From contig JAUNOM010000023.1 in NCBI GenBank assembly GCA_030531085.1, positions 1 through 40,701 on the forward strand: a DNA stretch of 40,701 nucleotides, given 5' to 3'. Of this stretch, positions 26,954-33,253 are shown piece by piece; the stretch's first letter is position 1, and each line of letters begins with the position of its first letter. Under the pieces are notes generated by a model. The model saw only the letters and a program-made list of their open reading frames with translations, had not been told where the DNA came from and did no database searches. This DNA is from Prevotellaceae bacterium. Lineage in GTDB: Bacteria; Bacteroidota; Bacteroidia; Bacteroidales; Bacteroidaceae. The position numbers and the translations under genes are program-made.

Positions 26954-27243
26954 CCACCTTTGTAAGAATGACATACCTTTAGTCATTCCTCATACACATT
27001 ATTACCATAATTCTTTTGACAATCTCAACAAGGAAAGCAATCAAACTATGTAAGAACGGGATGAGCGCCCCTCTCTTTTATATAATTGCTATTCCTATTT
27101 CGGCTCTTCTCCATCTATTTATTGCTGTTTTTATATTGTTCAACAATCAATTTACCCTATGCGTACATCGAAGTATAAGTAGTGCTTTATATGTCGATGA
27201 CACTTAGAATATATATCTATATATGAAGATAGAACGGTTTTTG

Positions 27244-27264
27244 TAACCATTTCTATCAATAAAA
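27244..27264. repeat. Imperfect direct repeat, copy on the 3' side of the phosphatase/ADP-ribosylglycohydrolase cassette
   Basis: TAACCATTTCTATCAATAAA and one further A match 29731-29751 in 19 of 21 bases, same orientation. The two copies enclose the PP2C - ADP-ribosylglycohydrolase - phosphatase genes exactly. The core TCTATCAA also occurs in family A repeats, so it may be a decayed member of that family. Confidence 0.45.
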
Positions 27265-27280
27265 GTTGCTTTTTTAGCAA
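27257..27280 (-). terminator. Possible weak terminator after the phosphatase gene
   Basis: TTGCT/AGCAA (27266-27280) forms a small AT-rich hairpin; the minus strand continues CTTTTATTG. It is only 13 bases past the stop of the low-molecular-weight phosphatase. Confidence 0.35.
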
Positions 27281-27292
27281 AATAAAATCATT

Positions 27293-27751
27293 TTAATTCT
27301 GTTTCCACCGCTCAACCAGTCTCTTGCAGCCGTCCTCAATGTGCCGCGCCACTCTCCGATATACAGCAGCCGTCTGGTAATGCGGGTCCTCCACATTGCC
27401 ATCTTCATTCAGTGCAATCCTGTTGAACAGCACTATCCGGTTCCAATGGCCGAAGTCCAAGACTCGAGTCACAGCATCACGGTGCCGCTCGTCGAACACT
27501 ATTATAACATCCGCCGTCATCAATCGTTCGCGAGTCATTACCGTAGTAGAACCCAATAACTCATATCCCAGTTCCTTAGCGACATCTACCATGGCGGCAT
27601 CACGAGGGTTCTCGCCCCAGTCCAGTGTGCCAACAGAGAACACCTCGACATCATTTATCCCTTCGTCTGCCAACAGTTTCCTCAGCACACACTCTGCAAA
27701 CGGTGACCGGCAGGCATTACCAGTACACACAAAACATACTTTATAGCTCAT
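27293..27751 (-). CDS. Low-molecular-weight protein phosphatase
   Basis: A 152-residue cytosolic phosphatase with the full active-site loop C9-TGNAC-R15-S (VCFVCTGNACRSPFAE) and the general acid D122 in EDPHYQTA. The family removes phosphate from protein tyrosine, and in some members from arginine. Its start overlaps the end of the ADP-ribosylglycohydrolase gene by 11 bases, which points to translational coupling. Arsenate reductases share the fold, but the DPHY segment and the lack of the extra redox cysteines favour a phosphatase. Confidence 0.9.
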   Translation of the reverse strand: MSYKVCFVCTGNACRSPFAECVLRKLLADEGINDVEVFSVGTLDWGENPRDAAMVDVAKELGYELLGSTTVMTRERLMTADVIIVFDERHRDAVTRVLDFGHWNRIVLFNRIALNEDGNVEDPHYQTAAVYRRVARHIEDGCKRLVERWKQN

Positions 27752-28853
27752 GTTCTCTTCTTTCTTTTAGCTGTTTATGATATAGATATTTTGTCGTCTC
27801 GCCTCTCCATAGGTCATCAGCTATATGCAGACTCACGTCATGGAGTTCAAGATCGTCCTTGAAAAACTGTGGGATAGCATCATACCCAACGGCTGCGCCA
27901 AGAATGTTACCAGTAACAGCGCCAGTAGAATCGCTATCACCATTATGGTTGACAGCAGCTATCATGGCCTTCTCGAAGTTGTCAAAGTAAGCCAAAGAAC
28001 AATAGATGGCAATGGCAACAGTCTCCTCTGCCACCCAGCCTCCACCAAGTTCGTCCTCAATAGTTCTCACATCATCAGCCGAGGTGTCAGACAATCGTAT
28101 GGCAGTATCTATCAGACGGGAAAACTCCATTACCTCTTTTGGATTACCGGGGAACAATTCCGCTATCACACCGAGACCCTCACGAATATAATTCTTGTAG
28201 TTATCACGTTCCGGAGATTCATCTTGTACCAACTTATAGATAACGTATGCCACAAGAGCTGACGGTATGTAACCTAATGGATGCTGATGAGTCAGCTCTG
28301 AAACATCAGCGGCCAGCAGACAAATCTCACGGATATCAAGCCTGCCATCCACCACTCCATACAGGGGGATTGGGGCTATTCGCATTACCCCACCACATCC
28401 TTTACTGTTGTTAATGGGCTCACGTCCCATCAGAATATCATTCAACGAGGTAATGCAGGTATTGCCAGGAGCCCTGCGCACATTCAATTCTGGCAGTTCT
28501 CTTATCCAGCATTTGTCAAAGCCTCTCTTTCTTTTTCCTGTCTGAGTAAGAAGCCACTCTATGTAAGCTCTGCATATTGAAGGCAGAAAGGGAACTTCAT
28601 ACTTCTTCGCATTCAGCAGTCCACAGGCTGTAAACAGCGTCATCTGCGTATCATCAGAGATGACAGCCTTTCCGTTACTATTGTCTCCCTCCTGCCACCA
28701 TTGGCGCTTGTCCAAGCGTGTAATGCCCTCCGCTCCATATCTTCTATGAATTTCCACGTCATTCATAAACTCCACAGGATACCCCAAGGCATCTCCAACA
28801 GCCCCACCTATGAGCGAGCCTCTTACTCTGTCTCTTACTTTATTCTCGTCCAT
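27741..28853 (-). CDS. ADP-ribosylglycohydrolase family protein
   Basis: A 370-residue DraG/ARH-type hydrolase, predicted to remove ADP-ribose from proteins or other ADP-ribosylated molecules using magnesium. Metal-site motifs are visible: GGAVGDALGYPVEF (16-29), SDDTQMT (66-72; D67, D68) and near the C-terminus HNGDSDSTGAVTGN. A central KGCGGVMRIAPIPL is also family-like. It is preceded by a short ORF whose strong Shine-Dalgarno sequence is unusual here and which overlaps its start. No ADP-ribosyltransferase is encoded nearby, so the target is unknown. Confidence 0.9.
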   Translation of the reverse strand: MDENKVRDRVRGSLIGGAVGDALGYPVEFMNDVEIHRRYGAEGITRLDKRQWWQEGDNSNGKAVISDDTQMTLFTACGLLNAKKYEVPFLPSICRAYIEWLLTQTGKRKRGFDKCWIRELPELNVRRAPGNTCITSLNDILMGREPINNSKGCGGVMRIAPIPLYGVVDGRLDIREICLLAADVSELTHQHPLGYIPSALVAYVIYKLVQDESPERDNYKNYIREGLGVIAELFPGNPKEVMEFSRLIDTAIRLSDTSADDVRTIEDELGGGWVAEETVAIAIYCSLAYFDNFEKAMIAAVNHNGDSDSTGAVTGNILGAAVGYDAIPQFFKDDLELHDVSLHIADDLWRGETTKYLYHKQLKERREHEL

Positions 28854-28900
28854 AATATTAATTCTTTTGCCGACATACCTTTATTATTGCGCAGAGACAT
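28835..28900 (-). CDS. Possible 21-aa leader ORF overlapping the ADP-ribosylglycohydrolase start
   Basis: The frame MSLRNNKGMSAKELILWTRI (21 codons plus stop) starts 5 bases after GGAGG at 28910-28906 (AGGAAAGGAGG), a Shine-Dalgarno sequence far stronger than elsewhere in the window. It ends 16 bases after the ATG of the next gene, so it could couple translation. The frame is open further upstream, giving LELYVIGKEVS before the Met, so it could be the tail of a decayed gene. Position and ribosome site are the only evidence. Confidence 0.35.
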   Translation of the reverse strand: MSLRNNKGMSAKELILWTRIK

Positions 28901-28977
28901 TGATACCTCCTTTCCTATCACATAAAGCTCCAGGCATTTCACGTTGCGACATCTTTGTTCCTTGCTGTCTTTATGGA

Positions 28978-29670
28978 TTAGACTTCTATCAATATCGCCG
29001 TATAGTTATCATCACCCTGCTTCTCACAAATAGAGTCGTAGGCATCAAGTGCCTCCGCAAGAGACTTGTTGTCCATCATAATTGACAGAAGAACATCCGG
29101 TTTCATGCTTTTATGCAGGCCATCGGAGCAGAGTAACAGACGGTCAGCCGGCTGTAATTCATACTGCACCACATCAGGAACAGTAACATCCGGACGGTAG
29201 GAGAAGAAACATTTTGTAACAACCTCCCAACCAAAGTCAAGACGCACATGGTCTTTCGTCTGATATAACAGCCCCGCACCAGGCCTCAACAAGTAGCAAC
29301 GGCTGTCACCGACATACGCTATAGTCACCCTATTGCCCTCTATGCTTGCCATAACCATTGTCGTCCCCATCTCCAGATGTCCCATAGAGTGAGACCGTTC
29401 ATCTAAAGCCGCACAAGCCTGTCGGCAGACTTCTTCCACCTTTTCCTTACTATCAGGCTCATTTGCCTGCGTCTTCCAGAAGTCAGTGATGATGTTTACA
29501 ACCGTCTCACTTGCCACTTCTCCCATGGCATGACCTCCCATACCATCGCAGACAATACCCATGAAGCGTTTATTAACGGGCAGTTCCACAACCCCAAATG
29601 CGTCTTCATTGTTTCCACGTCTGCCTTTTTTGCTTATCGTTGCGTACTTAACATTCATTTTATCCACCAT
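28978..29670 (-). CDS. PP2C family protein serine/threonine phosphatase
   Basis: A 230-residue metal-dependent phosphatase. Family motifs: RRGNNEDAF (18-25, D23), VCDGMGGHAMGE (40-51, D42), AYVGDSRCYLLR, LLLCSDGLHK and GDDNYTAIL near the C-terminus. It acts on phospho-Ser/Thr proteins in the cytoplasm. The start could be 29670 (MVDKMNVKY) or 29658 (MNVKY). No cognate kinase or FHA protein is in the window. First gene of a three-gene cassette, 124 bases before the ADP-ribosylglycohydrolase. Confidence 0.92.
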   Translation of the reverse strand: MVDKMNVKYATISKKGRRGNNEDAFGVVELPVNKRFMGIVCDGMGGHAMGEVASETVVNIITDFWKTQANEPDSKEKVEEVCRQACAALDERSHSMGHLEMGTTMVMASIEGNRVTIAYVGDSRCYLLRPGAGLLYQTKDHVRLDFGWEVVTKCFFSYRPDVTVPDVVQYELQPADRLLLCSDGLHKSMKPDVLLSIMMDNKSLAEALDAYDSICEKQGDDNYTAILIEV

Positions 29671-29730
29671 ATTTATATTGATTGAACTTCGCTTTCCATT
29701 TAATTCTCACAGCCCCTTATACAAGATTTA

Positions 29731-29751
29731 TAACCATCTCTATCAACAAAA
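29731..29751. repeat. Imperfect direct repeat, copy on the 5' side of the cassette
   Basis: TAACCATCTCTATCAACAAA and one further A match 27244-27264 in 19 of 21 bases. It lies 60 bases upstream of the PP2C start. Confidence 0.45.
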
Positions 29752-29810
29752 ACCGCACCAACTTCTTTTTTGAAATACTTTATATGACATGACATCATGC
29801 TAAAGACTAA

Positions 29811-29862
29811 GAAAAAAGGATGCCCGGGTATTCCAAATTGAAAACCCGGGCATCTTTATTGC
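29811..29862. terminator. Bidirectional terminator hairpin
   Basis: GATGCCCGGGT (29819-29829) pairs perfectly with ACCCGGGCATC (29844-29854). It is flanked by CTTTATTGC on the plus side and by a T-rich run on the minus strand (complement of AAGAAAAAAG). On the minus strand it lies just after the decayed gene fragment and ncRNA candidate. Confidence 0.75.
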
Positions 29863-29918
29863 TATGCTATACATCTACAGTCTGCCCATCCCTAAGGCAT
29901 CTACCATCTTTAGTGGCA

Positions 29919-30155
29919 TCAATAAGCATCGTTAACAAAGAACTTCTTACCACCTTTTATAATTATAGAACGTAAATGCGGACTGACTAAACGTCGCCCT
30001 TGCAGGTCATAAACAGTCCCATTACCATGTATAAAACAACCCTCCGAGATCCATAGTATATATACTTGCATAAACCTCCATTCCACCTAAGCGCGTTTCC
30101 TTGGACACAACCACCCTATCATCTCTATCGCTTAGATAAAATGAATTGTGATATA
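29919..30155 (-). pseudogene. Remnant of a secreted protein, C-terminal tail only
   Basis: On the minus strand the frame ending at 29919 reads NGTVYDLQGRRLVSPHLRS, then IIIKGGKKFFVNDAY and stop. This resembles the conserved tail (YDLQGRR ... NGKK) of many secreted Prevotella proteins. Upstream, a different frame reads SFYLSDRDDRVVVSKETRL and MEVYASIYTMDLGGLF before a stop near 30023. Together they look like one C-terminus split by a frameshift, with the rest of the gene missing. The upstream end merges into the ncRNA candidate. Tail recognition is by eye. Confidence 0.5.
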
Positions 30156-30160
30156 CACAA

Positions 30161-30487
30161 CAAAAAGAACGTGGGCCCACACCTTAACTCGTCTGTAACT
30201 TTAGGTCGTAGGAAACCCCAATAACATAAACGAGAAGATGTATGCCCACGTTAATATGATACACGTACCCGAAAAGCGTGCAGGAGGGCATGATGACTGC
30301 CCTCTGCACACTCCGGATAACATAGTGTCATATCCGCCAGCACTCACCTTACACTTAGTCTTGTGTTATTGTTTTGAATTTCCTACGTTCAAAGTTACAC
30401 TGACAAAGCGTTAGTGACGCTTGATTATTATGTATCGTTCCGTCCACACAGCCATAAACCGTTATGGCAACGGCTGCCGATTGAAAC
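30161..30487 (-). ncRNA. Structured non-coding RNA candidate (about 325 nt)
   Basis: The minus-strand transcript from the promoter at 30493-30524 would be highly structured. A long closing rod forms from GTAACTTT (30398-30391) with AAAGTTAC (30202-30195), CGTAGGAAA (30387-30379) with TTTCCTACG (30215-30207), and CAATAACA (30371-30364) with TGTTATTG (30226-30219), 25 bp in all. Inside are hairpins CGGATA/TATCCG, a stem of about 17 bp around GTGCAG/CTGCAC (about 30280-30320), and GTGTAT/ATACAT, whose loop holds AACGTGGGC (30252-30244). That loop can pair with GCCCACGTT (30176-30168), directly followed by CTTTTTG. Two further hairpins lie at the 5' end. There is no ORF. The rod suggests a 6S-like or other Bacteroidales-specific RNA; the class is not certain. 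Confidence 0.6.
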
Positions 30488-30492
30488 TGCAA

Positions 30493-30524
30493 CAAAGGTA
30501 AAAATAATTTCTGAATAAATCAAA
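30493..30524 (-). promoter_or_regulatory. Consensus promoter for the ncRNA candidate
   Basis: TACCTTTG (30500 to 30493, minus strand) with TTTG at 30524-30521 and a 20-base spacer: an exact match to the Bacteroidetes pattern. No protein gene starts downstream. Confidence 0.75.
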
Positions 30525-30590
30525 GAAAACTGCAAAAAACTTTCTTTTGGCCGAAAAAAAGTTTTTCATGACACTTCCGGACGCAAAAAC

Positions 30591-30644
30591 ATCAAATTGA
30601 CAAATTGTCACAAAAACGGCCTTTTTTGTGACAATTTGATTTTT
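30591..30644. repeat. Long hairpin repeat, family C copy 1
   Basis: CAAATTGTCACAAAAA (30601-30616) pairs perfectly over 16 bp with TTTTTGTGACAATTTG (30623-30638), followed by ATTTTTG. The outer word ATCAAA and the 3' ending TTTGATTTTT match copy 2 at 30975-31020. Confidence 0.7.
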
Positions 30645-30730
30645 GAAAATGTCGACTTTACTTTGCAAAATAGAAAGGAGATATGTCTGTTTCTGGCACT
30701 TTTCTGAACGGGAAATATGCTATGGGCCGC

Positions 30731-30818
30731 AATTTGATAGCTATTACACTGCAAAAGCTATCAAATTACACTGCAATCTCTATCCTTTCACAAGGTAAAA
30801 GCTATCAAATAGGAGCGC
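30731..30818. repeat. Interspersed repeat, family A copy 3
   Basis: AATTTGATAGCT (30731-30742) is perfectly inverted as AGCTATCAAATT (30756-30767), with ATTACACTGCAA between. It then continues ACACTGCAATCTCTAT like copy 1, and AAGCTATCAAAT again at 30799-30810. An 8-bp inverted repeat, TAGGAGCG/CGCTCCTA (30810-30853), adjoins. Confidence 0.75.
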
Positions 30819-30974
30819 AAAAACGCCCATTTCGTGGCATTTTCACGCTCCTATTTATCGCCTATATTCATAAAACACTAACAGTCAGACGGTTCCATTT
30901 TAGCGAAAAACTGCGTTATTTTGAACCGAAGGAAAATAATTTTCAAATACGCGATTCTCCGAGTACCACGAAAT

Positions 30975-31020
30975 ATCAAAGTGTCAGAAAAAGAAGGGTT
31001 TTCGTGACACTTTGATTTTT
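30975..31020. repeat. Hairpin repeat, family C copy 2
   Basis: ATCAAAGTGTCA (30975-30986) pairs perfectly with TGACACTTTGAT (31005-31016), followed by TTTT on the plus strand. It lies about 60 bases past the stop of the minus-strand S4 gene and could serve as its terminator as well. A partial echo, TTTTTCATGACACTT, lies near 30562. Confidence 0.65.
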
Positions 31021-31081
31021 CACCCCTACTCTACGGGAACACTCCTGCCCTACATTTACACTGTGACCAAAACAGCAGACA

Positions 31082-31543
31082 CTACTCGTCGTCATCGTTC
31101 CAGTCCTCGTCATCCTCATCCTCGTCATCCCATCCGAAGAGCACGGGCTCCACGAACGAGTCCATCGCACGGCGGTCCTTCTTTGTAGGCCTGCCGGTAC
31201 CGCGGGCACGGTCAACGAAACCGCTGATGCGTGACATCTCGAGCAGTTCGTACTGTTTGGGGTCTGTGACATTCTCGTAAACCTGTCCTATCAGCTTTGC
31301 CCCTACCCTCGACTCTATGGCGTTTATGATTTTGAATGAATAAGTCACAGGTGCCTTCTTCACGCTCACTGTCTCGCCAAGCTTCACCGTTCTTGAAGGT
31401 TTTGCATTGGCACCATTCACTGTCACGCGGCCGTTCTTGCAGGCATCTGCGGCCATGGTGCGTGTCTTGAATATGCGCGCCGCCCACAGCCATTTGTCCA
31501 GGCGCGCGGTTTCCTGAAGTTTCAGTCTCTTCTCTTCCATCAC
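31082..31543 (-). CDS. S4-domain RNA-binding protein, Hsp15-like
   Basis: A 153-residue protein with an N-terminal S4 RNA-binding domain (about 12-60; RLDKWLWAARIFKTRTMAAD, CKNGRVTVNG), as in heat-shock protein 15, which binds stalled 50S subunits carrying peptidyl-tRNA. The C-terminus is a very acidic tail of Asp/Glu/Trp (about 138-153). It lies 8 bases after pth. This pairing makes sense, because both proteins handle peptidyl-tRNA on failed ribosomes. Hsp15 identity is inferred from domain and context. Confidence 0.87.
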   Translation of the reverse strand: MMEEKRLKLQETARLDKWLWAARIFKTRTMAADACKNGRVTVNGANAKPSRTVKLGETVSVKKAPVTYSFKIINAIESRVGAKLIGQVYENVTDPKQYELLEMSRISGFVDRARGTGRPTKKDRRAMDSFVEPVLFGWDDEDEDDEDWNDDDE

Positions 31544-31551
31544 TCTGAAAG

Positions 31552-32115
31552 CTATTTCTTGTTAAACTGGTTCATGGTGATGTCCACACCGGCCAGTGCG
31601 AATGACTTTATCACCTCGCAGGCAGTGTCAACAACGGGCTTCAGTGTGGCTTTCTCTTCGTCAGAGAAGCGGCCCAGCACCCAGTCCACCTGCTGTCCCC
31701 TGTTGAAATCCGCACCGATGCCTATGCGCAGCCGCGCGTACTTCTGTCCTATCAGCTGCTGTATATGTCCCAGTCCATTGTGTCCGCCGTTACTTCCGCT
31801 GCCCTTCAGACGCATCTTGCCGAGTGGCAGTGCAAGGTCGTCAACAATGACAAGGAGATGTTCCGTCGGTATGTTCTCCTTTTCGAGCCAGTAACGCACG
31901 GCATTTCCACTGAGGTTCATGAAGGTAGTCGGCTTCAGCAGGAACATCTTACGCCCCCTCACACTTGTCTCAGCCACAAATCCGTAACGCTTGTCGGCAA
32001 AGACGGCTCCCTGCGCACTGGCGAAAGCGTCTATCACCATCCATCCCGCATTGTGTCGTGTCTCGTGATATTCCGGCCCGGGATTGCCAAGACCCACTAT
32101 CAGATACTTTTCCAT
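31552..32115 (-). CDS. pth: Peptidyl-tRNA hydrolase
   Basis: Releases peptide from prematurely dropped peptidyl-tRNA. 187 residues from the ATG at 32115 ([16 protein letters not shown]); the frame extends upstream to 32145 but crosses a terminator hairpin. The active-site N11 and H21 are in [18 protein letters not shown], and [11 protein letters not shown] contains the conserved Asp. The conserved SGGNG-like segment reads GSNGGHNGL. It lies between rplY and the S4-protein gene. Confidence 0.95.
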   Translation of the reverse strand: MEKYLIVGLGNPGPEYHETRHNAGWMVIDAFASAQGAVFADKRYGFVAETSVRGRKMFLLKPTTFMNLSGNAVRYWLEKENIPTEHLLVIVDDLALPLGKMRLKGSGSNGGHNGLGHIQQLIGQKYARLRIGIGADFNRGQQVDWVLGRFSDEEKATLKPVVDTACEVIKSFALAGVDITMNQFNKK

Positions 32116-32128
32116 ATATGCTAACTGT

Positions 32129-32168
32129 AAAAAGGATAGGGACACCCTTGGTAATCAAGAGTGCCCCT
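32129..32168 (-). terminator. Terminator between rplY and pth
   Basis: On the minus strand AGGGGCACTC (32168-32159) can pair along its full length, with wobbles, with GGGTGTCCCT (32147-32138), followed by ATCCTTTTTAC. It ends 14 bases before the pth start. The preceding 90 bases (32165-32255) are low in complexity and GT-rich on the plus strand, with TTGGTTGTTTTGT occurring twice. Confidence 0.65.
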
Positions 32169-32311
32169 GGTTGGTTGTTTGGTTGTTTTGTGGTTAGTGG
32201 TTTTGGTTATTGCCACTAAACTTGGTTGTTTTGTCGTTTTGTGGTTTGTGGGTTACCTAAGCATCATAAACCGCTTAAAGCGCAATCAACGCAGCAACGT
32301 AACCCTAAAAC

Positions 32312-32914
32312 TTACTTGCCAGATGCGACAGCTGCTGCGGCAGCCTGTGCGGCACGTGTCATCTTCACAGAGCATACTACAACCTCAGCAGGAGTTACAA
32401 GCTCAAGACCCTCGAATGAGAGGCTGCCAACCTTGATGCTCTTGCCTATCTCAAGGCTTGTAACATCGATTTCCAGCTTCTCTGGTATCTGTGTGTAAGG
32501 GGCCTTAACCTTCAACTGGCGTACAGAAAGGCTCATGCGTCCACCGAGACGCACACCGGCAGCAAGACCATTCAGCTTGACTGGGATAGCCACAACGATA
32601 GGCTTCTCTGGAGTTATCTCGAAGAAGTCCACGTGGAGCACTGCGTCTGTAACAGGCTCAAACTGCATCTCCCTGATTACGGCTGTGTGCTTCTCGCCAT
32701 CAATGTCAAGATTTACTACGTATACGTGTGGAGTATAGATAGCCTTGCGAAGCTCTGAGAATGGAATAGCGAATGCGAGAGCCTCTGGCAGACCGTTCTC
32801 ACCCCTCTTCTCACCATAAAGGTTACATGGTACCAGACCCTCCTTACGCATCATCTTTGAAGCCTTCTTGCCAATCTCGGTACGCTTCTTTCCTGAAAGA
32901 TTAATTTCTAACAT
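32312..32914 (-). CDS. rplY: Large-subunit ribosomal protein bL25 (CTC/TL5 form)
   Basis: Binds 5S rRNA in the 50S subunit. 200 residues: N-terminal L25 domain (about 1-92; LSGKKRTEIGKKASKMMRKE, VPCNLYG) and a C-terminal beta domain (about 95-190), i.e. the two-domain CTC/TL5 type and not the 94-residue E. coli protein. It ends in an Ala-rich tail (AAQAAAAAVASGK). It has its own promoter and a structured leader of about 170 bases, with a terminator before pth. Confidence 0.95.
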   Translation of the reverse strand: MLEINLSGKKRTEIGKKASKMMRKEGLVPCNLYGEKRGENGLPEALAFAIPFSELRKAIYTPHVYVVNLDIDGEKHTAVIREMQFEPVTDAVLHVDFFEITPEKPIVVAIPVKLNGLAAGVRLGGRMSLSVRQLKVKAPYTQIPEKLEIDVTSLEIGKSIKVGSLSFEGLELVTPAEVVVCSVKMTRAAQAAAAAVASGK

Positions 32915-32965
32915 TTTTGTGTTACTCTAAATTAAGTTTGTTAATAAATTCCTTTTTGCTTAATT

Positions 32966-33065
32966 CGCCATCACACCGTGAAATGTATTGGCGGCATTGC
33001 CGTTCGGTCTGCAAGTCCCTGGATTTTGAAAGGAAAGACATTCCAACCGCCAAAGCGCCATCACC
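32966..33065 (-). promoter_or_regulatory. Structured 5' leader of rplY (candidate autoregulatory element)
   Basis: In the leader RNA TTGGCGG (33053-33047) pairs perfectly with CCGCCAA (32994-32988), enclosing about 52 bases with an internal hairpin GGAA/TTCC. The element is flanked by two copies of GTGATGGCG. The leader has no start codon used by a known gene. A ribosomal-protein gene with a long folded leader suggests feedback control; this is inference. Confidence 0.4.
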
Positions 33066-33096
33066 ATTTCTGAGTCTATGTGCTCAAAAGCGTGTG

Positions 33097-33127
33097 CAAA
33101 GGTAGTGTTTTTTCCTGACATACACAA
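33097..33127 (-). promoter_or_regulatory. Promoter of the rplY-pth-S4 operon
   Basis: TACCTTTG (33104 to 33097, minus strand) with CTTG 20 bases upstream. The start would be near 33090, about 175 bases before the rplY ATG. It is divergent from the nusB promoter about 95 bases away. Confidence 0.7.
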
Positions 33128-33175
33128 GATTTTGCATAAAATAACACAAAAAAGCATCAAAAACCACATACGTTC

Positions 33176-33206
33176 TTTGCAAAACCACCTTTTTTGTATA
33201 ACTTTG
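33176..33206 (+). promoter_or_regulatory. Promoter of the nusB operon
   Basis: TTTG at 33176-33179 and TAACTTTG at 33199-33206 with a 19-base spacer. Expected start near 33212; leader of about 40 bases. Confidence 0.75.
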
Positions 33207-33253
33207 CAGACGTTATTTCAATATTAACACAGCGCTCTTAACAAAAGAATAAA

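Noticed and set aside
27016-27207. 63-codon plus-strand frame with hydrophobic stretch
   Set aside because: AT-rich intergenic DNA, no promoter or ribosome site, and the hydrophobic run is what AT-rich codons give by chance.
30361-30410. TAACTTTG at 30397-30390 as promoter of the RNA candidate
   Set aside because: No TTG lies 19-20 bases upstream, and the word is one arm of the closing rod; the promoter at 30493-30524 fits much better.
30683-31015. 110-codon plus-strand open frame
   Set aside because: It runs through family A and C repeats and their hairpins; its sequence is explained by the repeat words, and no promoter or family supports it.
32960-33169. 69-codon minus-strand frame upstream of rplY
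   Set aside because: The rplY promoter lies inside it, so the transcript would not contain its start; the region is better explained as a folded leader.
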